Assembly (NCBI GenBank): GCA_030737875.1
Contig: CM060922.1
Span: 318,347,456-318,411,455, forward strand
Direction: 5' to 3'
Source: Allium sativum
Taxonomy: Eukaryota; Streptophyta; Magnoliopsida; Asparagales; Amaryllidaceae
DNA: 64,000 bases
Shown here: positions 48,179 through 60,656 of the stretch, piece after piece
Position numbering within the stretch: the first letter of the stretch is position 1
Layout of the letters: every line of letters starts with the position of its first letter
The notes under the pieces: generated by a model
Told to the model about the DNA's origin: nothing
The model's input: only the letters and a program-made list of their open reading frames with translations
The model's database searches: none
Position numbers and translations under genes: made by a program

Positions 48179-48879
48179 TGTTAGGGAATGTGGAATACGA
48201 ATTTTGTATCCCTCAGATATGAATTTCGTATCCCTTGGATGTGAAACTTCGTATGTCACGAGGTACGAATTTCGCACTCTCTGGATATGAAATTTTGTAT
48301 CCCTCAAGATACAAATTTCGCATTCCCCAGATCTAAAATTTCTTATTCCTCGGGATACGAATTTCTTATCCCCTGGATATGAAATTCGTATCTCACAGAT
48401 ATAAAATTACGTATGCAGTGCTTTAGGATACAAATCCTAGCCTATGGTCCCCATTTCTCACATACTCTCACCTACTCCAGTACCTATAAATACCCCTTGA
48501 CCTCACACTTGAGAGGGGTTGACATTTAATCGATTTGACATCTTGAGAAGGACCATGGCATTAAAGCTTCTTGAAGCTTGAGGAAGAAGAGAATCCCTCT
48601 TTCTCCAAGCTTTGAACTTTCAGACAACAAAGATTCCTTAGAACAAGGATTAATAGAATATAACTAATCATTGTAATCTTTTGTAATGATGATGTCCATC
48701 CCTATGATCCTTCAGTAGTGAATAAAATCTATAAACCCATCAAAGTGGACGTAGTTTCAACCTGAATCAAACCACTACAAACATCGTGTTCTTTATTTTT
48801 CGCACTTTTTCCTTATGCAAAACTTTATTCTCGTTAACTCAAGAATATTTGGGTGTGACGCCAATTTTACCTGTCAACA
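48179..48879 (+). repeat. RE7 5' LTR (701 bp)
   Basis: Starts TGTTAGGGAATG and ends ACCTGTCAACA directly before the primer site. U3 carries an array of about ten palindromic units (48,190-48,420), then TATAAATA at 48,485-48,492. The R/U5 block GTGGACGTAG...AACCACTACAAA...TTTGGGTGTGACGCC matches RE1. Confidence 0.8.
48190..48420. repeat. Array of GATACGAATTTCGTATC-like palindromes in RE7 U3
   Basis: About ten units of 22-28 bp, each an imperfect inverted repeat centred on AATTT with arms near GGATACGA/TCGTATCC, separated by short CCCTCA or CCTTGG-type spacers. It lies just upstream of the TATA box. Confidence 0.8.
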
Positions 48880-48881
48880 CT

Positions 48882-48900
48882 TTGGTGCTTTCACTGAGAG
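48882..48900 (+). other. RE7 primer-binding site
   Basis: TTGGTGCTTTCACTGAGAG, 2 bp after the LTR. This is the form of primer site I associate with Tat elements; the tRNA is not assigned here. Confidence 0.75.
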
Positions 48901-48990
48901 AAATCGAAGCCTCAAGACTAACCTCTTTCTGAAAGACTTCCATCTCAAACTAGAAGCACCACTTAGGTCCCTTAGACCTACCTCCTAAGT

Positions 48991-50944
48991 TTGCTTACAA
49001 TGGTTAAAAAAGGAAAAACCACTATGATCAGAATTACCACTGCTGCTGACACGAAACTTCTCCTTATCTCCAACCTTCGGAAAGTACGGTCGAGAGGGAA
49101 ATCACTACCACCTTCAATCTTGAAGCTTCAGTTACCTAAGCTTAATTCCTCGAGCTTAATAAGAAGTTGGAATAGAGGACGAGATAACTTAATGACCAAT
49201 TGAAGATGAATCTTGAGTTGATGCGACGACTTCAAGAAAACACTCAATATGGCGTCGCTCGCCTCAAGATTAATAGGAACCCTCGCCCTCCATAGAACAT
49301 CTTTGAATGCTCTTCTTTAGACACTTTCTACAGAAACCAAAGCCAAAAGAGAAGGATCAATGCCAATGGAAATGGCAATGACAATGGTAACATAGTTACC
49401 GTCACATTCAGGGAGGGAACATGTCAACACGACCATTCCCGGTTGGGTCCTAACGATGAACCTGGAACTAGCATCCAACCCCTTCCATGACAAAACCTGA
49501 CTATCGTCACTCAGAACTTGGAGCCTACGTGTCCAATCACCAATCAGACCCAAATTTCTCCAACCAACCTCAACAGAATTAGGTAGTAGAGGTTGACGAA
49601 CTAATTGAAGATGATGCTTATGTTCATCCAAGAAGGCGCCCACGACCCCGAACCCCCAAGCTAGACCATGACTGTTGGAATCCAATGGAGGTTCAGCCTA
49701 TGGTTCTCACCGACATAGTCCAAAGGAATGTGAGAGAAATGAAGGGGCAAGCTACCGACGTTTGGGAAGACACTACATGGCATAACCCCTTCACTCTGGT
49801 TGTCTACGGAGTCGAATGGCCTCAACGATTCAATGTGGTCTAACTAACGACTTACTCGGGGAAGGCTGATCCCTATAACTTCGTGAACCATTACAAATGG
49901 AATATGGACTCAAGACGAACCACTGACTCTATCAAATAAAAGTGCTTCCTAGTTTTTATTAAAGGCGTTGCTCTCCTCTAGTTCTCTCGACTGCCGGCTA
50001 GATCGATCTCTACTTTCAATCAGCTTGCTTCCGAGCTGGCGAAGCAATTCAGGATGCATGTCTTAAGGCTGAAGAACACCCTGACTCTTCCTAAACTCTA
50101 CCAGGGCACGGGGGAAAATATCAAGAGTTACTTTGAATGGTTCAACAATGCCCTAGCAAAAGTCGAAGATCAATGGACACACACCTTCTTGGCTCATCTC
50201 GCTAAGGGTATTATGCCCAACAACGGATTTGGAGCTTGGATCGACAGGAAGCAACTGAAGACTTTGGAGGCTTTCTACTAAAAGGCCAATCAATTTCTAT
50301 GTTAGGAAGAAGCACGCAGAAATAGAGAAACTCAGACGGGCCATCCTCACAACCCATACCCGAGCACTGTTCAAGGCAGGATCAAGTGGAAACATGTCGA
50401 GGAATCTCATGGAAAGGATAAATGAACGCCTCCAATCAAGCCCAAGCCTTACAATGGCAAACCAGGCAGTCGCAATACCAACCACTCAGAAATCTGAAAA
50501 AGTGCGACTGCGATCTAACTTACAAGGTCTACACTCCACTTAACTCTGAGTTGGAGACAATCTGTTTAGAGACCTGTAACATGATCTAGTACAAGAAGAT
50601 GAACACTAGGGTGTCTATCGAGCGAGAGAAGAATTCCAGCAAATATTGCAGATTCCACGACAGGTTCAGCCACAATACGAACGACTGTCGTTGCCTTAAG
50701 GATGCAATCGAGAAGCTCAATCGAGAGAAGCACCTAGAGAAGTATGTTCAGGACTTGTCTCCCCAAGAAGCAGGTGCGGGCTCTTCAACGCCCGCACTTC
50801 CTCCCGCTCAAGCAGTCTCAAGACCATCCAATCCAAGACTTCCTTGCGGGGTTATCAGGATTAACACCATTTGCAGCGGACCTCACCCTGCAAACAAAAG
50901 CTTCTAGCATATGGAGGAATACACCACTCTATCAAACATGTTGA
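48991..50944 (+). pseudogene. RE7 Tat gag, decayed and truncated
   Basis: Homologous to RE4 gag: WPQRFNVV near 49,815, then LPKLYQGTGENIKSYFEWFN (50,090-50,150), LAKVEDQ, FGAWIDRKQLKTLEAFY (to 50,281), and a zinc-knuckle-like CRFHDRFSHNTNDCRCLKDAIEKL (about 50,648-50,720). Stops occur at about 49,843, 50,281 and 50,400. It ends just before the RE8 insertion; no pol is present. Confidence 0.75.
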
Positions 50945-50961
50945 CTTAGAAGCATGCTCCG

Positions 50962-53900
50962 TGTAACAACCCGGAATTTTGGTAATATTAATTAATTATT
51001 AGAATTTCAAAAATAGAAATTTCTATAAATGATGGTATTTGGCCGCGAGACTTTAACCGTTGTGTTCGTCTTGTAATTTTGGTTAACTTTCATGTTCTTA
51101 GTTTCGCGAATGGAGTCCGTATGAAAAAGTTACGAACGAAATACGAATGGAAAATAAATAAACCAAATATTTAATTAATAATTTACCATATATAACCCAA
51201 CCGACCTGGGCAGTTTGATGCCCAGGCGGTCGACATGGGGGTTGACCGCCTAGGTTGACCAACTAGGAGACAGAACGCCTAGTGACGGCTAGGTTTTGGT
51301 GATATTATTACAATGGATATACGGATATAACTTAAATCTTATCCGACAATTTTAGGCCATTTCCACCCCTATAAATAAAGGGGTAGAGCCTTGCTCTTTT
51401 TCCATTCAAATCTATGAAGGCAGCAGAGCTCTGCCATTTTTCTTCCTCTTCTAACCTAATTTCTAAATAAAATATATTCATACATATACCAAATCAAATC
51501 AAATTCATATGGAATTAGGAAGATTAATAGATTTAATGGAACATGGTGCTCAACGATAGATTTCTTTGATCTTTTCCCTTTTTCTTACGTTTCTACAGAT
51601 CTAGAATTTTTCCCTTTCTAGATAAACAGTAGATTTGTGAGAATTTGGGGATTGTAAGCCTAAAACGGTTCAAAATTCAGAAATTGGAAGCTATAATGTG
51701 AGTGGGAAATTTACCGATACAGATATAATGATTTATCTATTTCGTTTGAATCCACTTTTTTGTGCCTATTAGATCTGTAATTTAAATAATTGTAAATTGT
51801 GATAACTATCAGATCTGGTTATGAATGTGTTTGAAATTAGTAAGTGATAAAGTTTTGACTATGTACAAAAATGAATTGTAGGATTTTATATATATTCCCA
51901 CAAATTCCTATAAGTTATGTCATAAATTATGAAACATTTTGTATATGCCACATAATTGTGTAGATCTAGAAATCAGTCCCATTAAACATAAATTTGTTGT
52001 AGTTATGTTCCAGATCTTTAGTTCAGTGTTGAAATATGAAATATGTAAATTTGGGTAAGAAAAATGAATTTGTGTATTATGTGGTTTTAAGAATAAAAGA
52101 AATATTCGCTGTTTACATTCAATATTGTTGGGTTTTTGGCTCAAGCATTGTAAATTATGTCATTTTCCACATTTTTAAATAAAGAGGCATTATTTTAGAA
52201 TCACAGGAAGTATGACAAAAAGAACTAAAAAGGGAAAAGTGGTGCAAAGGTACATATAAAAATAAATACATGTTTTGTATGTAATTTGCATCGACTATTC
52301 AAAAATAAAAATATAGTATATATATTTCTTGTGATTTGGAAATGTGTCAATTCCACAAAATAGGCATGATTTACAGTGATTTTGGCAAACGGTCCTTGTG
52401 AGACTTGAAACCATTTTGGCAAGATTGAACGTAGAAAGGGAATGTTTGGTTAATTGATTAGACCAAATCATTGATTTAAAAATAAGCATTTCAAAATAAT
52501 AAATAATAAATAAATATTAATAACTACGTTGACCACATGTAAACATAAAAATGAATATACATATTATCCGTCCAAATCAACATAAAACGTTGAAATGAAA
52601 ATTATATGGAATATTTTTGAATGTTTGGATAAAGTTCAATTATGGAATTATATGTAAATATAATCCATTTTAAATTAAATATATTTGTGTTGACCATTTG
52701 TAGCAATAAATATAGTTAATTGCTATAAATGAGACCGGAAATAAGGGGATAACCATTGTAACCAATATTGATTTGTGAAAATAAATGTGATGGAAAAAAT
52801 GGTTACAATTCCTAAAATCAATTAGGATAAATATTGTGAACTCCGATTAGGAAATTTGAATTATAACCACATTTAGACACATGGTTAAGTTCAACTTTTG
52901 GTGTAAACCTGTCCGGAACCGACTGGCAAATCCAACAACCACGGGTAGTCAACTTAATGTGATAGGTCTAATGCATAAAAATAAATATACTAAGACACGA
53001 GGTTAAGTTTACTTGTGGTAGAAGTCTGCCCGGAACCGACCGGCAAATCCCCCATCCACTAGTAGTCAACTTAATGTGAGAGGCCTAGTGCACAGATAAA
53101 TATATAACAACCAATAAACAAACAAATAAATAAATGAACAAGAATAGCAATTGTCCGTTGGGGTACAAAAAATAGATAACTTGGGACTGATAAATAATTG
53201 CCTTAGGAAAATATGACCGTTAGAGTCATAAAGAGAAAAAAAAGGAAATAAAAAGAAATGGGTGTCTAAAAGAGGATTAATGGATATTGATTGCCGTTTA
53301 AATACCAAGTCCAAAGTAGGGAAGAAATTAAATAAATATCCTAGAGAAAAGGGAATATAATCTTCCTTATTTATGTCAATAAAACTTATAATTAAAAATA
53401 TAGTTGGACTTAGTAGGTTAATAAAGTAAGACATTATTAACCATATAAACCCGTGATACAAATAAATGGTGTGCGTATAGTATTTCCATATAAATGAATT
53501 AAACGGGAATGACTTAATAATGTAGCCTACTTTATCCCAAAAAGGGAAAGGTGTTAAAGGCAAATGGGGGACGAACAAATAACCTTCGCGTAAAATCCGC
53601 TTCCTTGGGTCTTAAGTGGTGTGGGTCGAGGAGTCCACCTAGGAGTTGGTCTTTCAGTTTAGGGGTTTTAAATGTCATGTGTGTATGGGCCTACCCAAAC
53701 CTGGAAACTAAAAATGTTAGATATGGCTACCTACCCTATGATAAGTATTAAGTGACTAAGGAGATTATATACAATAAGGTCGGCTAGAAGGTATAGCGAA
53801 TGATAAAATACCTACTCTCACCTTATGCGACGCAAGGGTATATGCGTGAATGACATAAGCCTTAACTTGTAGGTCCCATAGCTAGCGCCTTCTAGTTTTT

Positions 53901-54624
53901 GTTAACATTTAATATATTATCGAGGGTTAATAAGTGACCAATAGGTCCGCCTAGGGGCTTAAGTGATCAGGGAGAATCCACCCTTTCTATCATTGATAGT
54001 GAGGCGTTATATAATAAAGAATAGAGAATGAAGATATAGATAGAAACCCCGAAATTAGCGGCCCACTCTCGATATAATTAACTAATTAAACTCTGGTATA
54101 AAGCTTCACAAAATTGTGTGTAAATGTCCTATCTCGGTAATATAATTTGGGAATACTGCTTTGGGTTGAATGGTAAAGTCATGTGTAAATATTTACTGGG
54201 TTGGGCTAGAATCACTATTCTGGTTAGGCATACAGCTTGGGTTGAACCAAACGAAATATATCTGTGCTATAGTCAGTGTTGTACATTTCTTAGTCACCAG
54301 AACTTGTTGTTCTGACCCCCCTCCTCATTACAACCTCCAGGTTTCATAGAGAAGGTCGGGTTCTCACAGATAATTAAGTTTGTCTTTTGGTTCTTGTTCT
54401 CTCTCATGCTCGGTATTGGCAAAGTGACTTACTTTGAAAAAGGCCGGTAGTTACTTGAGTTAATACTAGTTATCCTATTTCGTTTCTGCTATGATTTTTA
54501 TTTATCGTACTCTGATTATGCTCATGCTTATTTATTGCAGGTACCAGATATACGCTTTATGCTTGGATGTATTAAAGTTTTGGTTTTGTCAAAATTTGGG
54601 TGCAGAAAAGTGTGGGGTGTTACA
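50962..54624 (+). repeat. RE8 5' LTR (3,663 bp)
   Basis: Starts TGTAACAACCCGG and ends GTGGGGTGTTACA. TATAAATA lies at 51,370-51,377. A two-unit repeat at about 52,870-53,095 parallels the RE6 LTR pair. The middle is AT-rich with no gene; ORFs such as 53,066-53,578 (minus) lack any family signature. Confidence 0.85.
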
Positions 54625-54626
54625 TT

Positions 54627-54638
54627 TGGTATCAGAGC
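54627..54638 (+). other. RE8 primer-binding site (tRNA-iMet)
   Basis: TGGTATCAGAGC, 2 bp after the LTR end. Confidence 0.9.
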
Positions 54639-54971
54639 TTAGGTTAAACAATCAGAGGAATTAGTTAATTAGGAATTGTAAGAGAATAAAATTCGATTTT
54701 TCTGTTTTTCTTCGTCTTTCTTACTCGATTTTAATTTATTTCAACTATAGAAATTAGTCTTGGGCCAAATTATATATAAGTTGAGCGACTAAGACTTGAA
54801 ATACGTTGAGATCGGGTTTTTAGGCAATTCTGTCTTACCCCATAGTACGTTGGTAATCTCGTCGTGAAGAGCATGAGGCGACATATAGTGGATTCCGTTG
54901 ATTCCAGAATTGGACTCTGGAATAATATATAGATTAATATAAAAAGCTAGCTAAAATCGAGATAGTAATAT

Positions 54972-56942
54972 TGTTACAGCCTGCATTTACATATCGGAAG
55001 ATCGTAAAACTTTTTTATTTTATTCTCTGAGGGTTGGATTCTCATGTTTTGACATGTTGCTTATGGGGATGTGAGACACGTCCATAATTTTTACCAATTT
55101 TGTTTACGACCATTTTGCCCTGTCAGTCTTATACAAGGAAAAACTTTTGACTCAGGTCGAATCAGAGGGCGAGACTTATGCCATTGGAAAGGAATTGATG
55201 ATTGCCTTTCCGTAGAGTGGTTACATTAAAGATTTGGCTCAACGGTTTCGAAGAAATCGCTGTTTTAAGGTTTTTAGTTGGCTGTTTAGGATTTGGGAGC
55301 CTAATGGGCTGATTTGGGAGAGGACCATTAGTGGGCTAGAGGAAACTATAAATAGGGGGTAAGGGATATGAGAAATGGTTTTTAGTTTTCCATTCTCTCA
55401 TTTGGAGGCCTTGAGCTCCTCCTTCCTCTAACACCTTTCCACCATTAAGAATCAAAATCCAAGGAGGCAAATCACAGATCTACACCATTGGATGCTAGAC
55501 CTACATCAATTGAGGTAAGAGTTCATCGGATCAAGAGGTTTGGTGTGAGGTGCTTGCTGTCCGGAATCTTATTTTTCAATTTTAGCTTATTTTGGGGAAT
55601 GGGTGAGTGATATGCATCTCTCACATAGATTTAATAAAGCATATGAGAGTTTGTTCATGTTTTTCATCAAATTCAAGTTTTACCATAGATCTATACCATG
55701 TTAAGTCTATTTTCATATGGATCACCCTATGATCTAAGTTAGCATGTTCAAACCAGTAATTCTTATGTCATTTTACATGTTTATACAATTTAGGTCATAT
55801 GTTCATTTATTATGGTTTATGGTGAAATTTGCACAATCTGATGATAATTGTCATTTTCATGATGTTAGTTGTTTCATAACATAATTATGATTGTATTAGA
55901 CGTATTGGATGAGTTGAATTAAGGCTGTATAGTGGACCGATCGGTCTAAAACCTTGTCTTGGAGAACAAGCCAGGGGTTGTGCTTCATAGGACCGATCGG
56001 TGGTGCTTCAGAGGATCGACCGGTGGATTTTTAGAAGGGCCAATCGGTGGATGTTTCGGGTTTACCGATCGGTGGGTGATTCGAGTGGACCGATCTGTGG
56101 ATGCTTCGGGCCGATCGGTGGGTGTGTTTCACGGAGACTAGTGGGAGTGCTTCACGCCGATCGGTGGGTGTGTTTCACGGAGGACAGTGGGCGCTCCAGG
56201 GGGGGGGGGGAGGGGACTGATCGGTAGGTGCTCCAGGTCTGAAAAATATATTTTTTGGGGTTAACCCCCCAGACCCTAGCCGCAGCACAGTGGTGTAATT
56301 GGCTCGGTGATGGTGTGACTTTGAAGTGAATTCAAGTAGGAAGGTTCGAAGTGTTGAATGTGTTCATTGATCGGTGTAGAACAGCGAATGAGGTGACAAC
56401 TCAAAGGTCGTGAGTTGGTGGATAATGGTTGCTTAAGAAGGTTGCTTGAGCTATGAAAAGTCATCAGGTTGGATGACTAGAGATGCGAAGGCCGAGAGAT
56501 TATCGTTGTCGTAAGTCCTAGCAGGCCCAAAGCGGGGGTACACTAGAGATGTCTAAAAGACTGGTTGTAGGTCGAGTACCCTGAGTCTTATAGAAAGGCC
56601 TAGTTGTCAAGTCTGGACATACATACGTATCATTGAAAGGCGTATGGAGTTTATGCCAGAACTGGGGTTACCATTAGCCCTTGACATATGGCAAGGTTAG
56701 TCGTCATACGATTAACGATGGTCTTAAAGCAGGATTGGCGGTGATAGCCAGAGTCAGTCATGGATGATTGGCTATTTTGTTTATACCGTCTCATGTAGAT
56801 TGTCCAACGTCAAAGGAGATGTTCCTTGGGTGCTTGTCTGATATTGGTTTAGCCTTTGGGGCTTGTGCTTGAGGGATGTTGAATTCGATTAGGATGGTTT
56901 ACATGAGATACATATAATCTGGATGTTATGAGTGTTTTACTA
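54972..56942 (+). mobile_element. RE9: chromovirus LTR, 3'-truncated
   Basis: Starts TGTTACAGCCTGCATTTACATATCGGAAGATCG, in 33 bases very like the RE5 LTR start, so it belongs to the RE5 family. TATAAATA is at 55,347-55,354. It stops where RE10 begins, before any LTR end or primer site. Confidence 0.75.
55930..56235. repeat. CCGATCGG-rich degenerate tandem repeat in RE9
   Basis: About ten units of 20-35 bp built on GACCGATCGGTGG followed by a GTGCTTC or GGATGCTTCGGG spacer. A run of 12 G lies at 56,199-56,210. The same relative region of the RE5 LTR is rich in GATCGG and CCGAACCG. Confidence 0.8.
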
Positions 56943-58793
56943 TGACGACCCCATTTCCCGTACAGACGGAGACAAGGGTAATCTTTGGAATATAACACAT
57001 AAAATGATAACAGCAGAGCAGAAATAAATGAATACACCAGATAATGAACAAATAGTACACTGGATAAACATAATCATCAGAGTTACATAATATACATGAT
57101 CATACTTAGTACAAATACAGTTCAGCTATACATAAATGTCTACAGCGGAAAACAAACAAAATATGTACAATAGGAGATGAACAACATAAAATAGATAAAT
57201 GATAGAATCCATCTTCAGCTCCAGCTATCCAGAAAGAGCCAGCTAAACCTGAATACAAGGCTGCCCGTGTAGAAAAAGGGGCACCCGAGTTTGAAAGTGA
57301 AACAAACTACGAGTCAGTCATGGGACTGGTATGAGAAATCTACTCAACACATTTCAAATATGGCTAATCACAGGACCACGCCACTTTCGTGGAACGGGTT
57401 TACTCCATTGGATTGCCAGTGCTTTAAAACAAATCATTCTTTTAAACATCGCAATGCTTTTTATAAAAATGAAGCCATTATAAGACTCAGTTCCCATCAC
57501 ACAATGCAACGCAAACCGAAGGATAGAGTTTTACCTTATAATGGCCAAAATATGGTTGATACGAATAAAACAAAAGCAATTGATATTATTACTAGCGTTT
57601 ACATGTTTCAAAAACAATTTCGAATCATAACTATCAATCATAGACGGCATGGGTACCATATATCATGTCGCCATATATATTTACAATCAAAACCGCACGA
57701 TATCGTATTTGGAAATTGGATTTCCGTCATGAACCAAGGCAAAAGATAGTCCTTACCGACTTCGAGACGCTCTAACCTGTGTCTCAGGACCCAGACACAG
57801 GTGGGCCCTTGGATCGTCATGGCCGGTCCACCGATGTGGATTAAAATTCCTGAACAATGCGTTTCCCCGCCCTATGGGGGCGTAAGTGAGCCAACGAATG
57901 ACTCCATCGGACCCGGATCGTCCGATCAAACCGAGGCGCCTTGCACCAGTAACAACCACATAAGTCAAACTCGTCGGGGCGTGTAAAACCACTCACGCCA
58001 CTTCTAGCTAGAAGGAAATGCATGCCCTCCCTGAGGTCCTTCCTCCCATTTCTGGTTCATACCGGCTGTGAGGTTCGCGAATTCACGTTATACACAAAGC
58101 TACGCCACACAGGCGGGGCTATGATCATCACCACAAGACTTTGCTTTTCAAAAGAAGCCCTGATCACTGCATCTTAGCATGCCACACAGACAATTCACAC
58201 CGTGCAACTGATAGATATCAATCACACAGAATAAATTCCAATGTCAGACACACTGTCCATTTGCAAGTCCGTTCTTGGTCTGAACGAAACCAGAGGCACT
58301 ATATACCTCGCAAACCCATCGATCACCACGTACGTCTGGACGATCACCACTCATTATCCATATTTCGGGATGCCTCCCAATTAGGACCTCGGTTACCATC
58401 CAAACGAGGTGAAGATCTCCGGTCTTCGACCATCGTCTTCATCTTCGATTACTTATCGTCGATTCAGTTATTCAGAATGGGATAAACCTGGTCTTTCCGA
58501 GCAACTCGGGTATATAATAAACAAGTGCAACACTATCATACATACGCATCATTTCGATTCATTAGTCACTAACCGTCAATCAGTAAGAGAACAATTTCCT
58601 AAATATTAACCCCGAAGGCCGAAACCAACATCAGATCAATACCCAAGAAACCATTCGACTTAGCCAACCTTCAGTTAGTTTCTAAATTTTGCATCCATAT
58701 CGTTTATAATATTTTATAACGATTTATCGCTATTTTTATTTATTTTAAAATAGCCAATTTATTCAAAACGACGCTTCGGGCCGTAACGCGGCC

Positions 58794-59245
58794 GTGGCGC
58801 TGTTTTTCTTCAGATTTGATTTACACATATCTAAAAATCTAACTGTTGGATCTTCACAAAATTTATATCATTAGAAAGATCTTTTCAAAACGAATCCAAC
58901 GGTTCCAGTTTCGGGAAAATCCGACGGTCGGATCTCCCGGTATAATCATTTGAAGTTTCAATTTCAAAATACGAACTGCAACGTCGTTATTCGATTAAAT
59001 ATAATTATATTTATGTAAATATATAAATATAATCGATTCTGGCGCTGTTTTTCTTCAGATTTGAATTAAACATTCGAGACAATCCAACCGTTGGATTTTT
59101 ACAAAGTTGGTGCCGTTGGAAAGATATTTCCAAAGCAAACCCAACGGTTGCGGTTTCGGGAAAATCCGATGGTCGGATCCCCCGGTATAATCGTTTGAAA
59201 TCACGGTTTCAAAATACGAACTGCAGCTTCGTTATTCAATATATT
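58794..59245. repeat. Tandem duplication of about 245 bp in RE10 LTR
   Basis: Two diverged units, both running from TGGCGCTGTTTTTCTTCAGA through TTTCGGGAAAATCCGA and CCCGGTATAATC to TTTCAAAATACGAACTGCA. Confidence 0.85.
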
Positions 59246-59499
59246 TTAATTCTATTTATATATATATCGATTCTTCGATTTCAAAGATATATTCTTATCA
59301 TACATTTGATAAAAATGATATTTTTATCTAACTGTCTTCTATTTCAACACTTCACTATATTTAACAATTCATATATATAATAAAAATGTGATTTTTATTG
59401 TAAAACAATTCATTTCAAAACACTATTATTTTATATAGTTCATATAGGTAATAAAAATAGGATTTTTATTATAAAACAATTTCTTTTAAAACAAGATTA

Positions 59500-60235
59500 T
59501 GTTATGTAGTTCATACAGATGATAAAAATGTGATTTTTATTATAAAACAATTTATTTCAAAATACGAATACCATTCAACACATTAATTTCAATTCAACGA
59601 ATGAATATCGATTCAACAAATGAAGGTTTTCTATAGTTTATATATATAGATAAAAATGTGATTTTTATTATAAAATAATTTATTTCAAAATATGAATCCA
59701 TTCAACACATGAATTTCAATTCAACGAATGAATATCGATTCAACACATGATGGTTTTCTATAGTTTATATATATAGATAAAAATGTGATTTTTATATTTA
59801 AAACACGAATACCATTCAACACATGAATTTCAATTCAACGAATGTATATCGATTCAACACATGAAGGTTTTCTATAGTTTATATATATAGATAAAAATGT
59901 GATTTTTATATTTAAAACACGAATACCATTCAACACATGAATTTCAATTCAACGAATGAATATCGATTCAACACATGAAGGTTTTCTATAGTTTATATAT
60001 ATAGATAAAAATGTGATTTTTATATTTAAAACACGAATACCATTCAACACATGAATTTCTATCCATCGAATGAATATCGATTCAACACATGAAGGTTTTC
60101 TATAGTTTATATATATATATGAAAATGTGATTTTTATATTTTAAACACGAATACCATTCAACACATGAATTTCTATCCAACGAATGAATATCGATTCAAC
60201 ACATGAAGGGTTTCTATTCAACGAATAAATATAGT
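59500..60235. repeat. 114-bp tandem array in RE10 LTR
   Basis: About six units with GATAAAAATGTGATTTTTAT, ACCATTCAACACATGAATTT, AACGAATGAATATCGATTCA and GAAGGTTTTCTATAG. Unit starts near 59,649, 59,775, 59,890, 60,004 and 60,119 give a 114-126-bp period. A shorter (about 63-bp) related unit precedes it from 59,380. Confidence 0.9.
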
Positions 60236-60599
60236 TTCAACAAATGAAAATAATTCAAACACATGAATATTATTCAAAATTTCGGCAGCATAACGGCAGG
60301 GTAGTTAAAATCGGGACCGTCCCTAGTACGGCTCCTCGCTCTACCTTCAAACCTCGCGGTTTTTGACAATGGGAATTCATGCATCTAGTTCGCACGCAGG
60401 CGACATGTATATATTTATTTCATTTCCACAAACTAATCCTATGTGGTTTCAACCAAATATTTCTCAACCACAAACGGGTATTTTTCAACCACAATCAATC
60501 AATATCAACCACAAACAATTCCAATCAACCATTCGCTATCAATCAATTTTCACACCAATCACAACCAATAAATATCGTCCATGGTTTGTAGACGAGGGG

Positions 60600-60600
60600 C

Positions 60601-60654
<54 letters not shown>
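60600..60654. repeat. TA microsatellite
   Basis: About 27 TA units in the RE10 LTR; the apparent Tyr/Ile peptide across it is an artefact. Confidence 0.95.

Positions 60655-60656
<2 letters not shown>

Larger units (their letters stand above)
48179..50961 (+). mobile_element. RE7: Tat-lineage element, 5' LTR and gag only
   Basis: LTR 48,179-48,879, primer site, and decayed Tat gag in plus orientation, cut at 50,961 where the RE8 LTR starts. It sits head to head with the RE4 5' LTR, apparently inserted inside it. Confidence 0.8.
50962..54971 (+). mobile_element. RE8: chromovirus 5' LTR, primer site and leader
   Basis: LTR 50,962-54,624, iMet primer site at 54,627, then about 330 bp of leader without coding content, cut by RE9 at 54,972. 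LTR modules are shared with RE6 (the two-unit CCGGAACCGACCGGCAAATCC repeat), so it is an older relative of RE6. Confidence 0.8.

Noticed and set aside
53066..53578. 170-codon hydrophobic minus-strand ORF
   Set aside because: AT-rich sequence within the RE8 LTR gives Phe/Leu/Ile-rich chance frames; no start context or conservation is visible.
60363..60656. ORF ending in a long Tyr/Ile run
   Set aside because: It runs into the TA microsatellite; there is no other coding evidence.
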